Origin: Mucidula mucida
Taxonomy: Eukaryota > Basidiomycota > Agaricomycetes > Agaricales > Physalacriaceae
Length of the DNA stretch: 64,000 nt
Assembly: GCA_015501055.1 (NCBI GenBank)
Contig: JADNYV010000094.1
Coordinates: forward strand, 62,001 to 126,000
Direction of reading: 5' to 3'
Shown piece by piece: positions 33,653-44,862 of the stretch (position 1 is its first letter; every line of letters begins with the position of its first letter). Both the position numbers and the translations under genes were made by a program. The notes below the pieces were generated by a model. It was not told where the DNA came from. It did no database searches and saw nothing but the letters and a program-made list of their open reading frames with translations.

Positions 33653-34329
33653 ATGTCAACGAGCGTTGCCTCAAAGGTCAGCCTCCCTCTTATGCTGGTT
33701 CATACACTCATCTTAGTTCCTGGTCAGCCACCTATCGCCGCCGCTACTTTGATTCCGGGCACGAGCCCCGAAGAGCTTCGGCGCGCCTTTAAAGATGTCA
33801 TCCCATTGTGGGGGAGCATGGACGATGCGGAAGCTTATTTTACAACAAGCATCTCGAGACTTTAATAGTACCATTTTTGCCGTTCTGCCCCTTGTCTTGT
33901 GCCATGTAACAAGAACTGGATTTTCAGCCTTCGTTTCCCCCGCCTGGCTTAGAGTCCCAAATCAAAGCTGTCGATATTGGGCAGCTCAAGGTTTTCTGTC
34001 ATCCGACTTTGCTTACGCCACGCAAGGGCCAATGTTTCACCTGGAGCTACTACATTGGCCAAGGGACCGAGTCCATCATCGACGACTGGTTGAAACAGGG
34101 CATTGTTGTCAAAGTCGAGAATATGACTGGTGAATGGGAGGAATGTCGTGTTCTTGGGGCTGTGGAACGTACTCGCGTCCGACTCTCATATCTTGACGCT
34201 GGTGGCATGAGGACGTGGCACGAGCTGGTTTTCCCACCTGATCCGACAGACCTTGCCTCTTCATTTCCTTCAGTGATCACTGTAGTTAGGGCCTCCGCAT
34301 TGCAATGGATTGTAACACAACTTGTATAG
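33653..34329 (+). CDS. Hypothetical protein
   Basis: The N-terminal frame starts at 33653 with a hydrophobic stretch (SLPLMLVHTLILV). A C-terminal block from about 33930 to 34329 is coherent (GLESQIKAVDIGQLKVF, RKGQCFTWSYYIGQGTE, LEHELVFPP-like), probably after an acceptor at about 33930. The middle (33820-33930) cannot be joined cleanly: DAEAY...QQASRDFN is split over two frames by what looks like one extra T near 33838. No known domain is recognised. It shares a ~290-bp intergenic region with the divergent ZIP gene. Confidence 0.35.
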
Positions 34330-34501
34330 AGCATATCAACGTTCTTTCCTATTTTCTTGCCGTGTCTTCAAAGCTTCAAGACATATGTCCAGCAATGTGG
34401 CGCAATTATCCACGTCGAAAATGTCGAGGGCGGTCTTGGAGTACTTAATCTCAGTATCACAAGTCTTGTTGTACGTTGAATATTATACTATATAATGCAA
34501 A

Positions 34502-36478
34502 TCACTTGCCGTTTGCCCACGTAAACATATACAGAAGAACTGAAGCTACGGCTGAGAAAATAATGGATGCTATCCAAAAGCGAAAATAACCATGAGTCAG
34601 ATAAGGATCAACAAAAACCTGAAAACCCTTGTTCCCATGGCCTAACACCGCACACCCACAGTAGCAGTTATCATACTGGTGCGCGAATCGAAGTAGGCAC
34701 AGGAGTATGAATGACACACAATTGATCCAAGCTATGATCTGCAAGCCTTGTGAGACCTTGAACGGAGTGATCAAAGCAAATGAACAACTCGCCTTGCCCG
34801 AACGTCGAAGTATGATAGAAGCCTTGCGAATCATCCACGCGTTCCTAACACGTGCTCCTGTAGGATGGCAAAACTGCTCCAGAATAGTGGATGCGATGGA
34901 GAGAGCAAACGCCAAGGTCGCCAATGATCCATACAGAATAAACGAAGCACTATGGCACCTATTGTCTCTTCAGCTGACTGCATCTTCATCCAACGCAGTA
35001 CTCACCCAAGCCCAGCAGTAGGAGTAACGTACGCGAACCAAATAGCTGATCCAGTCGTCGCCCATTGAACGAATAAACCACCTATGGCAGCGAGTGTGAT
35101 AGGTTCCAAACTCCAGGAGCCCATTCAGTCAACGGAATACCGACGTGAGCCAGGACCTCGGAAGCATTGCCTCTACGGTTATTCTCGTGTATACTTCCAT
35201 CCATCGTGAGCGCCCAATCCCCTTGTCGATGTACAGCGATATGATTCCGAGCATGACGTGCGGATGTTTCAACTGCCAGCGCCACATCATTGACAGCGCG
35301 CGACCAGTCACCAAGAGAACGCACGAGCATAATTGAATAACGGGATAGAGCAATATTCGTCGGAACTGAGTCTGATGGCGATATTGCATGTCCTGGTGAC
35401 GGCAATGGGGGAGATTGTATGGTCTTCACACTGAAAGGCTCGCTGAGGCTTTGTTCCGAGCCTGGAATCACGTAGTGCACTGGGGAAGAGAGCGGCGGGG
35501 CCAGATTTGATGGCGAAAGTGAATCTGAAAGCAATACGTCTCAACGCCCTTGTAAGTATGTTTTGAAAATGCTAACCATTGGGATCATCGACGTCCGGCC
35601 AGAGTGTGACGGTATATTGTGCTGCAAAGCAGCAAGAGCGGGAGGTCCATCTTCTGTGGCAACATAGGCGCGCTCAGGATTTAACTGCTGACAACTCTTT
35701 CCGAAGACGTGCGTCTTCGCAATTCGGGGAGAGCTTGAGCCACGCCGTAACCACGGAAAGCATCCATACCCAAGCGCACGCCACGGAGGCTCCAATGATA
35801 TTCCACGTAGGTGGTTCGAATGAAGCAAGAGTTAACCCGTATGCAATCACGACCCAAATGATAGAGATGACATTTACGGCCGACCAGGTATGCGTGAAAG
35901 ACAACGCATTAGCCCACCATACATCGTTTTCCGGTAGAACAACAAGGGAGGCGAGTAGCGGACGAGCGCCGAGTGTAGAGATGGGCGTTATACGAACGGG
36001 AGATTGCTGTAGATTCTCGAAAACGGTGATGGCACTATGTTTATTCGGATAGTGGATATGGGCAAACCGTTGTCGCATCCACCTACGATTGAGCAGGGTG
36101 ATGACGAGAGAAAAAACCGACAGAGCTGGCGAGCCAATTGAAATGATAGCGGAGCCGATGTTATCCAAATGGTTGGGAGCTGCGCCGTTAATGCAAGCCA
36201 CGGAAGCAGGTATGAGCTGACTGCGAAGCGAATAAACTCATGCTAAATGGTTTAGGTTCCGAACCGCATTGCTCCAGGCAAAGTGGATAAGTGAACCCTA
36301 CCACTTGGCTCGCATTGGTCGCAAGATTCCCGTACAGATCAGTACCGCCCCTTCGCCAGAGAGATTCGTCGTTCTGTATTGTACGTAGACAGGATACAAA
36401 GTCGGTCGCTGCGTGAACGAGTGTGCCGAAGCACAGATGTGACACTGCAGTGAAGGTGAGATATCGGCGAGGGAGCAT
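34502..36478 (-). pseudogene. Multispan integral membrane protein, decayed
   Basis: This belongs to a multispan membrane family common in Agaricomycetes, of unknown function. It shows a signal peptide and Cys-rich ectodomain (DFVSCLRTIQND, FTYPLCLEQCGSEP), then helices (SIGSPALSVFSLVITLLNRRW), a loop (LLASLVVLPENDVWW), helices THTWSAVNVISIIWVVIAYG and AWVWMLSVVTAWL, a Ser/Pro-rich linker and a C-terminal helical block ending VASVLLYMFTWANGK. Conserved segments fall in different frames at about 36221 (ASQ/VSSYLLPWLALTAQLP), 36173 (AQLP/NHLDNIGS) and 35690 (RLRKELSA/NPERAYVAT). Each needs one extra base and has no intron to explain it. The gene is therefore probably dead, or the assembly is locally poor. 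Confidence 0.65.
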
Positions 36479-37193
36479 TGAAACAGACGCTTACATTCCC
36501 TCACATTGAACCACACTTTATATGCGAGGTATTGTTTGTCCAACACACCAAGCAAGTGTTCTGATACTTATCACAAAAGCCGCCCTTACAATGAATGGTT
36601 ATCACCAATCGCCACAGCCCGAGTCCGCTTGAAAAGGAATGATAGACTGACCGTGCTTGACAGTGTCCTTCATACAGAAACAGGGCACATGGACAAGATG
36701 CCAGCGACACAATGTGGGCGATGCACACTCAAGAGTCAATAGAGTTGAATGATAGGTTACGCAAGGACGTTCCGAGATTCCGTTCTTCATGTCCATTATG
36801 TCTGTCACTTTAGTGGTGGCGTCAAGTGGCAGTGAACACGGCTTCGTTGTACCCGACCTCGTATTCGAGGTTCAATATGACACAGCAGCAGTCCATAGAC
36901 AGATAACAGGCCATGATGACCGATGACTCCCAGACTAGCGCGTGAGGGCATTTGAAATACCAAGTCGATAGAAGATGGCCAGAAAGGAACAGAAAGAGAA
37001 CTAGTGAAGCACCGGTATCTCGAGCTACGCCACTCATTTCCCATGAGATGGTGGTCAAAAAGGAAGATTAACAAACCTTTATGTTTGTTTCTTTCTCCGA
37101 GTTCGCCGACGATCGTGATCGTCGACTGACAGCCATGATGTCGTTGGAACCAACAGCTCCCCAATTCCAATCGTCTCTCTCCTTTTCACCACG
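36479..37193. other. Intergenic, ~0.7 kb
   Basis: Only weak minus frames are present. One of 78 codons (37058-36822) is hydrophobic and Cys-rich, but nothing supports it beyond being open. Confidence 0.4.
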
Positions 37194-37791
37194 ATGACTA
37201 CCTCAGTATCCGGGCCAGGCTTTACACCGAATTTCACTGCGACCCACACCGTCGTACTCGACCACCCGATAGACAAAGTCTTTGCTATCATTGGCACAAG
37301 CGAAGGCCACGAACGCGTCTGTCGTCTTTCGTCTCTGTGCACCGCGTTCGAGCTCCTCAAGAAGGACACTGTGGCACTTCCTGGCGATGCAGTGCTCTCG
37401 GAGTCACATGTACGCCAGGTGGACTTGTCAGAAGGCGGGCTTCCACGGCAGTACTTCAAGATGACGGAGACGGTGTCGACGTTCATGATCAAGACGAATG
37501 TCCACCTCGAGGGGACCCTCACTTGGGATGAGAAGAGAAAAGAGGCACTGTATGAGTCTATCGCACCAGCCAACGGCATCACCGTTTGGAAACTCCGGCA
37601 GTTTGAGGATCTGGAAGGGAATAAGACGCGGGTTATAGAGACAATCCAAGGCCATTGTCCCGCGTTGTTGAGGCGTATAGTGGAAGGACAGACGCGTAAA
37701 GGTCATACGTAAGTACTTAATAACTTCCTAGGTTTTCAATTGACGAGTCGGATTCAGAGCGCACATGGAATTGTATCACACTCTTTTCTGA
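37194..37791 (+). CDS. SRPBCC/START-like small protein
   Basis: Two exons (37194-37708 and 37758-37791) give about 182 residues. The layout is that of a polyketide-cyclase/START-like fold: an N-terminal strand (ATHTVVLDHPIDKVFAIIG) resembling the membrane-lipid or ligand pocket opening of the superfamily, central beta segments, and a C-terminal helix (GHCPALLRRIVEGQTRKGHTAHMELYHTLF). This assignment is from pattern, not from an exact motif. No ligand can be proposed. Confidence 0.65.
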
Positions 37792-38540
37792 ATACGTGAG
37801 CACCGTCGCGAACGCCGCTACTATATACTTATCTCGTTTTGGGCAGATATACCTCTTCTGGCGGTTCGTATTATACCATACAAGTGTCCGGAATTGTCAG
37901 TACACCCCATAATGATATGATGATTTCATCCCGCTGTCATGTCTCTTGTCGGTTGCATCTGAACATCTCATCTGGCTTCACCTACTGCCGCGCCGTCATA
38001 TTATCTTTGGGACAACACAAGCATCTGCCGCCGCCGCTTCCAGGTGTCCTCAAGCAGCAAAGACTGTTCCCGCTTGCAAGTGTTTCCTGACATCTGGCAT
38101 AATTACGTTCGCGCTTGGGAGTTGTTCTCGTACATTGCGACGCGATCTTTCCCTTGTACGCGCCGCCATTCTCTCGAGATTGAAGCCAGCTGCCCTCACC
38201 CGGACAGATCGTGGATCCCTCGCGAATCGTGATCGCCTCACCACCGCCAATCGGCTGTACGAGGATCGTTTCTTCCCCACTCATGTGCGCCCGCCCACGC
38301 CACCCACCTATGAAACAATTTTTCCTCCTAATTCCAAGTCGCTTAGCCTTTCCTGAAACGCACCGCTTATCCAGCCCCGCCCGTGGAGGACCTATAAAAC
38401 CTCGCGCTAAATCGCTCTTTCTTCCTTACCAGCCTCCTTCTTTTTCTCTTCCTCTTTACCTTTTTCTTCTCTGCGTACTTGCGGCTTTCTTCTTCATTTC
38501 TCTTTCACGCCCCAAGTAACCTATACCTTTTTTCTCTACG
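37792..38540. other. Intergenic, promoter of the CE4 gene
   Basis: A 101-codon minus frame at 37982-38284 (MSGEETILVQPIGGGEA...) is open but has no recognised family and no supporting splice structure. Confidence 0.4.
38393..38399 (+). promoter_or_regulatory. TATA box of the CE4 deacetylase gene
   Basis: TATAAAA lies 148 bp upstream of the ATG. It is followed by a long pyrimidine-rich tract (CTTTTTCTCTTCC-like), typical of strong fungal promoters. Confidence 0.55.
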
Positions 38541-39730
38541 ATGTTCACTCTCTTCGGTGCGACTATCTCATTCACTTTGGCAGCGCTCGTCTCTGGCTCT
38601 GCGGTGCCCATGCGCAGACAAGCTGGGCAAGCCGTCATGAGCTGCTCTGTCCCAAACACGGCTGCCATAACCTTTGTACGTCTTTCCTACTTCTTTTCCC
38701 TGAGCTCCACCAAATTGACCTGTTCTGTAAAGGACGACGGCCCGTTCACATGGACACGCGAAATTGTGGACATGCTCGATGCCAAAGGCGCCAAGGGGAC
38801 TTTCTTCATTAGTACGTGCGCTTCATCTGCTCGATTATCGCGTATTCTTGAACGCTGTCGTAGATGGACACAACTTCGAGTGCATATATGGCCAGGAGGC
38901 GAGCGACCATATTAGATATGCGTATGGCAAGGGACATCAGATTGGTTCGCATACTTGGGGGCACAAGAACTTGGCGTCTATTTCGCGGCAGGAAGGTGTG
39001 TAGATTGTCGTCTCTTTACACACATTATGGAGCTAACCATAATGATAGTGGAGAGCGAGATGACTGGCGTTGACCGTGAGTCCTATATACCATGACGAGG
39101 AGAAATTGTGGATATCTAACGTCCATTCAAGAGGCCCTCGAGCGCATAATCGGAGCTTCGCCCGCTATGATGCGTCCTCGTACGTCCCCGCTTTTCCTTT
39201 CCTCTACCACAACCATCTAATGCCACATAGCTTTCGGTGCTTACAACGACGACGTCCTCTCCGTCGCCGCAGCGCACAACCAAGTCGTCGTTATTTGGGA
39301 TTTTGAGTACGCGTCTCCCCTCCTCTTCACCTCTATAGAAATCTCAATGTTTCTCCGCACACAGCTCACAAGACTCCGCCGGTGCACCCGCGGGACAAAG
39401 CAATGCCATGTACGACGGCCTCGTCGGTCGCCGCCCTGGATCGATCTTGACGCTCAACCATGAAACTTATGGTGCGTACAAATCTTCTTCCCCAAGACAC
39501 GGCGTATGCTTACCCACTGTAGAATCGACTGTTCGTGAGGTCCTGCCGCACGCCATCGATACTCTCCAGGCCGCTGGGTACAGGCTCGTCACCGTTGCCG
39601 AGTGCTTGGGCCTGGAGGCATACACCAAGGTCGGCGCTCCCGGAACGCCAGATGTATGTACTTTTTTCTGTGGCGGATAGGTATCTTCACTGACTTTTGA
39701 TGGGTTGTACAGGCTTCCTGGACATGTTAA
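38541..39730 (+). CDS. Secreted polysaccharide (chitin) deacetylase, CE4
   Basis: It removes acetyl groups from chitin-type polymers in the wall. The signal peptide is at the start (MFTLFGATISFTLAALVSGSAV). NodB motif 1 TFDDGP is rebuilt across the first intron (ITF|DDGPF), and motif 2 SHTWGH holds the metal-binding histidines. Motif 3 is RPPFGAYNDD, across an intron; then come a WDFDSQDS motif and LNHE for motif 5. About ten exons are needed, including one of 27 nt. All join in frame and the last exon is only GCT TCC TGG ACA TGT TAA. The first aspartate of TFDDGP is the expected catalytic base and is present. It is a single catalytic domain with no chitin-binding module or GPI tail. Confidence 0.9.
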
Positions 39731-40348
39731 AGCGCGACGCCAGTTTGTGATTCGACTTTTGTTATTATTATTCTTACACGGACTTTATGGGGAGTTACAG
39801 ATTTAGAGTAGTAGCTCAATTTACGATTTTCACGCTGGTCAATGTGTTCGCTGAAGCGTCTAAGGCTCAGGCGACTTGGTGATTATCATCGCTCAAAATT
39901 GTGCGTAGGATACTTATTCCAAGGCTTCTCCCCTTACACCTATATCTGGAGAACGTCATCTTTGAGGCGTCGTGCATGTTCTGCGTCTGTAGATAGTCTT
40001 GGATTTCACTCAAGCACAGATCTAGAAGATAGATACTCTGATTATAGATATCGGTAAGCCGCGAGCGCGTAGACGGCGCTACATCCCTCCGGATCCCCTC
40101 GACTTTTAGCTACCAAAGAGAGGCGTCTGTGTTAGGATTCGCGTTCATCGTAGCACTCTCAATCCTGCCATACACCGCTGAGGATTCGCGGGCGGCACGA
40201 TGTTCAAAATTGGGGCGTAACCCGGCTGACCATACCTATCCGACGGAGAGATTGACGCGAAACTCTCAGGTGACCGCGATGTTAGCAAATGCTGCGTCAG
40301 CCTCTCGACCCATCGATTAATTTGAAAGCATAGTTCCTACCGTTCAGC
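39731..40348. other. Intergenic, ~0.6 kb
   Basis: No supported gene or repeat. Confidence 0.45.
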
Positions 40349-41148
40349 ATGTCGTCGAGCGCATCGTTGACACTGTATGATTTCCCCTCGAAATTGCCAA
40401 AGCAGCCATGGTCGCCCAATACGTGGAAAACACGGTGCCATCGTTTTTCATGACGCGATGGTTGCATTCACTGATTCCCTGTAGATATGCGTTGAACTAC
40501 AAAGGCCTGCCATACCGAACCGTTTGGGTGGAACACCCAGAGCTCGCGGACCTGTACAAGAAGAACGGAGTTGAAGCTTGCGAGACCAGGAATGGAAGCC
40601 CATACTATACACTTCCGCTACTTCATGACGCTTCCACTGGAAAGTTCGTCTCAGACTCGACGGCGATTGCAAAGTATTTGGAAGCGACGTACCCAGATAC
40701 ACCGCGTCTCTTTCCTGAAGGTTCCTTACCTATCCTTGCGCGGTTCCGGGATGAACTCAAAGACAAGCTCGGGAACCTGAGGTTTTTCGCCTACCCAAAG
40801 GCGTACACGATCTTGAACCCGAGCAGCGCCGAATACTTCCGCCGCGCGCGGGAGCTCGAGTTTGGGAAACGGCTGGAAGATGTTCCGCCGACGGGGGAGG
40901 AAAGGGTAAAAGAATGGGAAAAGATCAAAGCGGGAATGGGAGACGTGGCTGGATGGATGAAGAAGGACGGCAAATTCTTCTTGGGGGACACGCTCTGCTA
41001 TGCAGACATTCTAGCGGCCAGTTACTTGATGTGGGTCAGGGTTCTCTTTGGTAAAGACAGTGAGGAGTGGGCGAACATTACGACTTGGCAAGATGGGCGG
41101 TGGGCGACGTTTATGAAGGACATGGAAAAGTACGAAACTGTTGTATAA
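40349..41148 (+). CDS. Glutathione S-transferase, fungal type
   Basis: Two exons (40349-40434 and 40485-41148) give about 249 residues. The N-terminal thioredoxin-like domain starts LTLYDFPS with the fungal-class signature WSPNTWKTR, then LNYKGLPYRTVWVE, the cis-proline segment YTLPLLHD and the glutathione-binding SDSTAIAKYLE. The helical C-terminal domain follows. The WSPNTWKTR pattern is that of GSTFuA-like enzymes expanded in wood-decay fungi, which bind or conjugate aromatic compounds. It is intact. Confidence 0.88.
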
Positions 41149-41277
41149 GGACTCGATTATTGGGCAATTGTCGTTACGGCAGTGGCCGAAATAGCCCGCC
41201 GTCATGTGATGCGCCCACAAACGCGAAATCCAACCAATTATGTCAGCAGCCAACTCACCTCTTGACCGCATTCCAAC

Positions 41278-43429
41278 ATGTTCAAAGCCATCCTTCCCGC
41301 GAAAAGGATGGTCTCCTCAGACTTTACGATGATGACGCCACTAGACACGACAATCAACGACAAGGAAAATCAGCCAGGCGCTACCAAGAACTCGCGTCCG
41401 TCAGCTACGACCACAAAGAGCTTCATTCAAGCATACGAAAAGAAGAAAAAGTCCGACTCCAAAGCCTATGAGCAGTCGGAGGCGCTAGCAGGACCGGAAA
41501 CCAACCAAGCATTTGACAAGCTTTTGGTGCGTTTACTAGTTCGCGGCAGAGGAAGCTTCCTAATATGATTCCCTCAGGATGATCTCCAAATTCCATCTAC
41601 TTTACGTCCAAAACTTGCGGGAATGGACTCAACAGTCAAGGCAGCCATGCTCAAATCATCGCATGTGTTGGCCTTGAAGCCTTCTCCGACCGAAATGGTT
41701 ATAAACCAACCCCTCACCCCCCGCTCTTTAGCACTTAGGCGAACGCGGAGCACCGAATCCCTCAGCTCACCTCGCCCGGGGCAATCCATTTTGGAAGAAC
41801 TGCGCCCGCCTGTTCGACCATTTGCTCCTCCACCACAATTGTCCTCACACCACAACTCATCACCTACTCCGCGAAAATCCAGCTCTCATACACGGGGCAT
41901 GTCCTACGATGCCATGGCATCTCGCAGCAATCTATATCTGCCCATGTCTGCCTCGGTTACAGATTTAAACGAATTTTCTGGTGGTAATGCAAGGCCGGTC
42001 AAAGATAAGTACGGCACAATTGGGAAAAACATATCTGCTGCGCAGATAATTAGTACCCTCTCAAGCACGTCGACAACCAGACTCGAGGTAGAAACTGTCA
42101 AGAAGTTGAGACTCTTATTGAGGAACGAGTCGGCGTCGTGAGTGCCATCTTCTTTCTCGACTGCGCCCAACTCATCTGCATTAAGGTGGTCCCAGGAATT
42201 TTTGAAGCTTGGAGGATACTCAACTCTTCTGACGCGTCTGAACGAGATTCTGGAGGTTGAGTGGAGGTTGGTTGACGAAACCTCAAGCGTATTCAATAAC
42301 TGACATACCCCCACAGAGAGGAGCAACACGACGACCAAGTTCTACACGAATTACTTCGATGCTTCAAAGCGCTCTCGACATCTTCAATCGGTTGTTTTGC
42401 TCTCCGAAGCTCATGTCCCACCCCCTTTGTCCAACTCGTCGCGCTCTTGTATTCCGACAAGAAGCCTGGCGATGTCGCGACGCGACAGTTGATAGTCGAT
42501 CTGCTCCTCATCCTTTTCGAGTTATACCCATCGTCTGCACTTCCTGCACATAGCAGTCCTCGTGGCCGACGTGAAGTCTGGGAGTCCACAACTGACTTGC
42601 AGCCCAGTAACCTCATCATTCTTCCGCCACCTCACAAGACGTTCTTTTCGCTCATTCGGGCGCTTTTATTAACGCCAGCGCCACCTCCCGCTGAATGTCC
42701 TGCCGCTCCGGTCTCACCACATGCATTCATCGAATCCTTGCATAAACCAAGGATATACAAGACGTATCTGCAGGAACTTTCGGATGTCTGCAGGGATTAC
42801 TTCTGGGTGTTCTGCCATCCGAACAACACCATCTGGGCATTATCTGAAACGGATGAGGGACGCGTCGAGAAACCAAGGGCGCCTGGAGGTATGACGGGCG
42901 GTGTCGAGTTTGAGGCTGTTGGATATTTTGTCAGCTTCGCTTTCCTCTTCCCTATCCAAGTTACTAACGCAGTCTCGTAGACCACTCATTTACGGCTTAT
43001 CAATGCGATAGCCAAGGTCGCTGAAGACCTCAACCTACCCAAGGACCACGATCTGTCAGCCTTCCGTCTACACTCAGACCTTTTCCTATCAGGCTTTGAG
43101 CGTATAATTCTGGTATGCTTCCGGTGCACACCCAATAAACTAGACCGAACTAATCTGTTCCACAGGTCTCGCGAAAGGCGTCTACGACGTATTATCCGAC
43201 GCTTCATCTAGAACTTGCGCGGTATATCGCGTATGTTGGTCGTGCTGGATATGAGCTTCCGTGGGCGATCTCCAGAGTGCTTGGTGCGCCTCCGCCTGCG
43301 CTGGCGAAAACCCCGCTTCCTCCGGCGACTACTCCCAAGACGCCGACGCGGGCCTCGCCGAGCAAGCGCCGTGCGAGCAAGTTGCCGCCTCCGGGCTTCA
43401 TGCTGGCGAAGAAGCTCGATTTCAAGTAA
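41278..43429 (+). CDS. GBD/FH3-domain protein without FH2
   Basis: Six exons (41278-41526, 41578-42137, 42186-42266, 42317-42929, 42981-43112, 43166-43429) give 632 residues. The region from about residue 230 (LRLLLRNESASWSQEFLKLGG) to about 530 has the Rho-binding/FH3 armadillo pattern of diaphanous-related formins. No FH1 polyproline or FH2 actin-nucleating domain follows; the protein ends with a basic Pro-rich tail (TPKTPTRASPSKRRAS). The N-terminus is Ser/Pro-rich and basic and holds many S-P/T-P sites. It may be a Rho-GTPase effector or adaptor. The assignment rests on the ASWSQEFLKLGGYSTLL motif. Confidence 0.75.
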
Positions 43430-43841
43430 AGATGATAGATATGGTGGATTGTGATGTACATGTATGGACCGATGTTTTCTCACTGATTTTGTTTGCTCGT
43501 TATGCTTGTCATGGTTTTCCTACATCTGTATTTATAGTGCATATGTCGGGTATACATATACCAAAATGTTGTTCGCTGTTCTGTGAAGGAGAGGCTGTGC
43601 CCTTCAAGCGTTTAGAATGTCGCTAGCGGGTGTGTCCGGTCATGCATCTACCTCCTACCAGGAATGCTTCGACTATCATCTTCACATCATCTAAAGTGTC
43701 GCTCTCCATAGCAGATCTGATTATACGACTCTAGCTGGATAATCACTTGTGCAGCACCCAATAAGGTTGCATTCCATTCTACTCGACGAGTTGCATTCCG
43801 TACAACCCACGTTTTGTCTCACCCATACTATACTCGCCCCG
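43430..43841. other. Intergenic, possibly a decayed LTR leader
   Basis: No gene. Because a copia gag relic starts at 43842, this interval may contain LTR/leader remains, but I find no matching repeat downstream. Confidence 0.35.
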
Positions 43842-44336
43842 ATGACGAAGTGCGACGATGAAGACTGGGAGGGTCTGAAGCTCACCCCAATCAGGGAAGA
43901 GGAAGACGGCTCGAACAACTATAGCGAGTTCAAATTGCGCGCGAAACTCGATCTCGCCGCGGCGGGCTTCGACGGCACTGAATACCTTCCTTCAGCCGAC
44001 AAAAACGCCCTCGCGCTCATCGTCCCCGCCTCCAAGCTTTACATCGTCCGCGTGGCAGCCCGTTAATCCTTTCATTGAGGTGTACATCCAGCAGCAGATG
44101 CTCGCGTTTCAGTGTGACGAGGAGGATCCAGTGCGGTGGCGCGAGGTCATGGTGCAGCTCTACCAAGACGCGGACCCGAACTTGATGCCCGACACCCCAG
44201 TTCGCTAAATACCTTGTTATGCTGATGCCGAGGTCGGATGCGTGGCGGTATTGTCGGGATTCTCTCCGTGCAAGGGTTTATGAGGGCGAGAGGATGGGAC
44301 AGCCGTTGTCGTTTGCGGCAGGAGGAGATTGAATTG
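43842..44336 (+). mobile_element. Ty1/copia-type gag relic
   Basis: Starting at ATG 43842, the text DWEGLKLTPIREEEDGSNNY and SEFKLRAKLDLAAAGF is the opening of basidiomycete copia gag proteins. The later pieces are in other frames: QQQMLAFQCDEEDPVRWREV, LMPDT and SDAWRYCRDSLRARV. At least two frameshifts and an internal deletion (between FDGTEYLPSADKN and ALALIV) separate them. No protease, integrase or reverse transcriptase and no second LTR are present, so this is a dead 5' fragment. Confidence 0.75.
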
Positions 44337-44862
44337 AGGATCGCGCCTTGTATTGTCGCCATTGACGCGTTGGTCGTGCTGAGAAACGGCAGAACAGGCG
44401 CCCCGCTCCTTATAGCTCGAAGCAGCGTATAAGCTGCGAGAATGCGTACTGCGAGACCCCGGTCGGACATACCAAGGCCGACTGCTTCTCTTACGGAGGC
44501 GGCAAAGTTGGAAAGTACCCAGAGTCTTTCCGCGGGAAGAGAGACGTCCATCTTGCACCGGGCGCAAGAATTGCTCCACGCAGGAAACGGGCTCTTGATG
44601 GACTTTTCGTAGGTAAAAATAATAAATAGGCAATTGAAGTGACTTTTGAAAAGGTCTTATTTCGGAACTATGGACCTATTGGCGTGTACTCATTTATGAA
44701 GTACTGAACCTCTCCACTCATCATCGTGTACTTAGCAATACTGTATATGACTCTTGGATTTTCCTGGACGCCACATACTTAATAGTGGCGTGGCTGCAGC
44801 AATATCGAGTAGGAGACTTGCCCCAAGCAAATGGACGTAGAGTATTAGTACAGCAAAGTGGA
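44337..44862. other. Intergenic, ~0.5 kb
   Basis: A minus frame of about 134 codons (44551-44147, MDVSLPAERLWVL...) overlaps the gag relic and has no recognised domain. I do not call it. Confidence 0.4.

Noticed and set aside
37982..38284. 101-codon minus frame MSGEETILVQPIGGGEA...
   Set aside because: Open, but no family motif and no splice continuation; it overlaps the CE4 promoter.
44147..44551. 134-codon minus frame MDVSLPAERLWVL...
   Set aside because: Overlaps the copia gag relic on the opposite strand and has no recognisable content.
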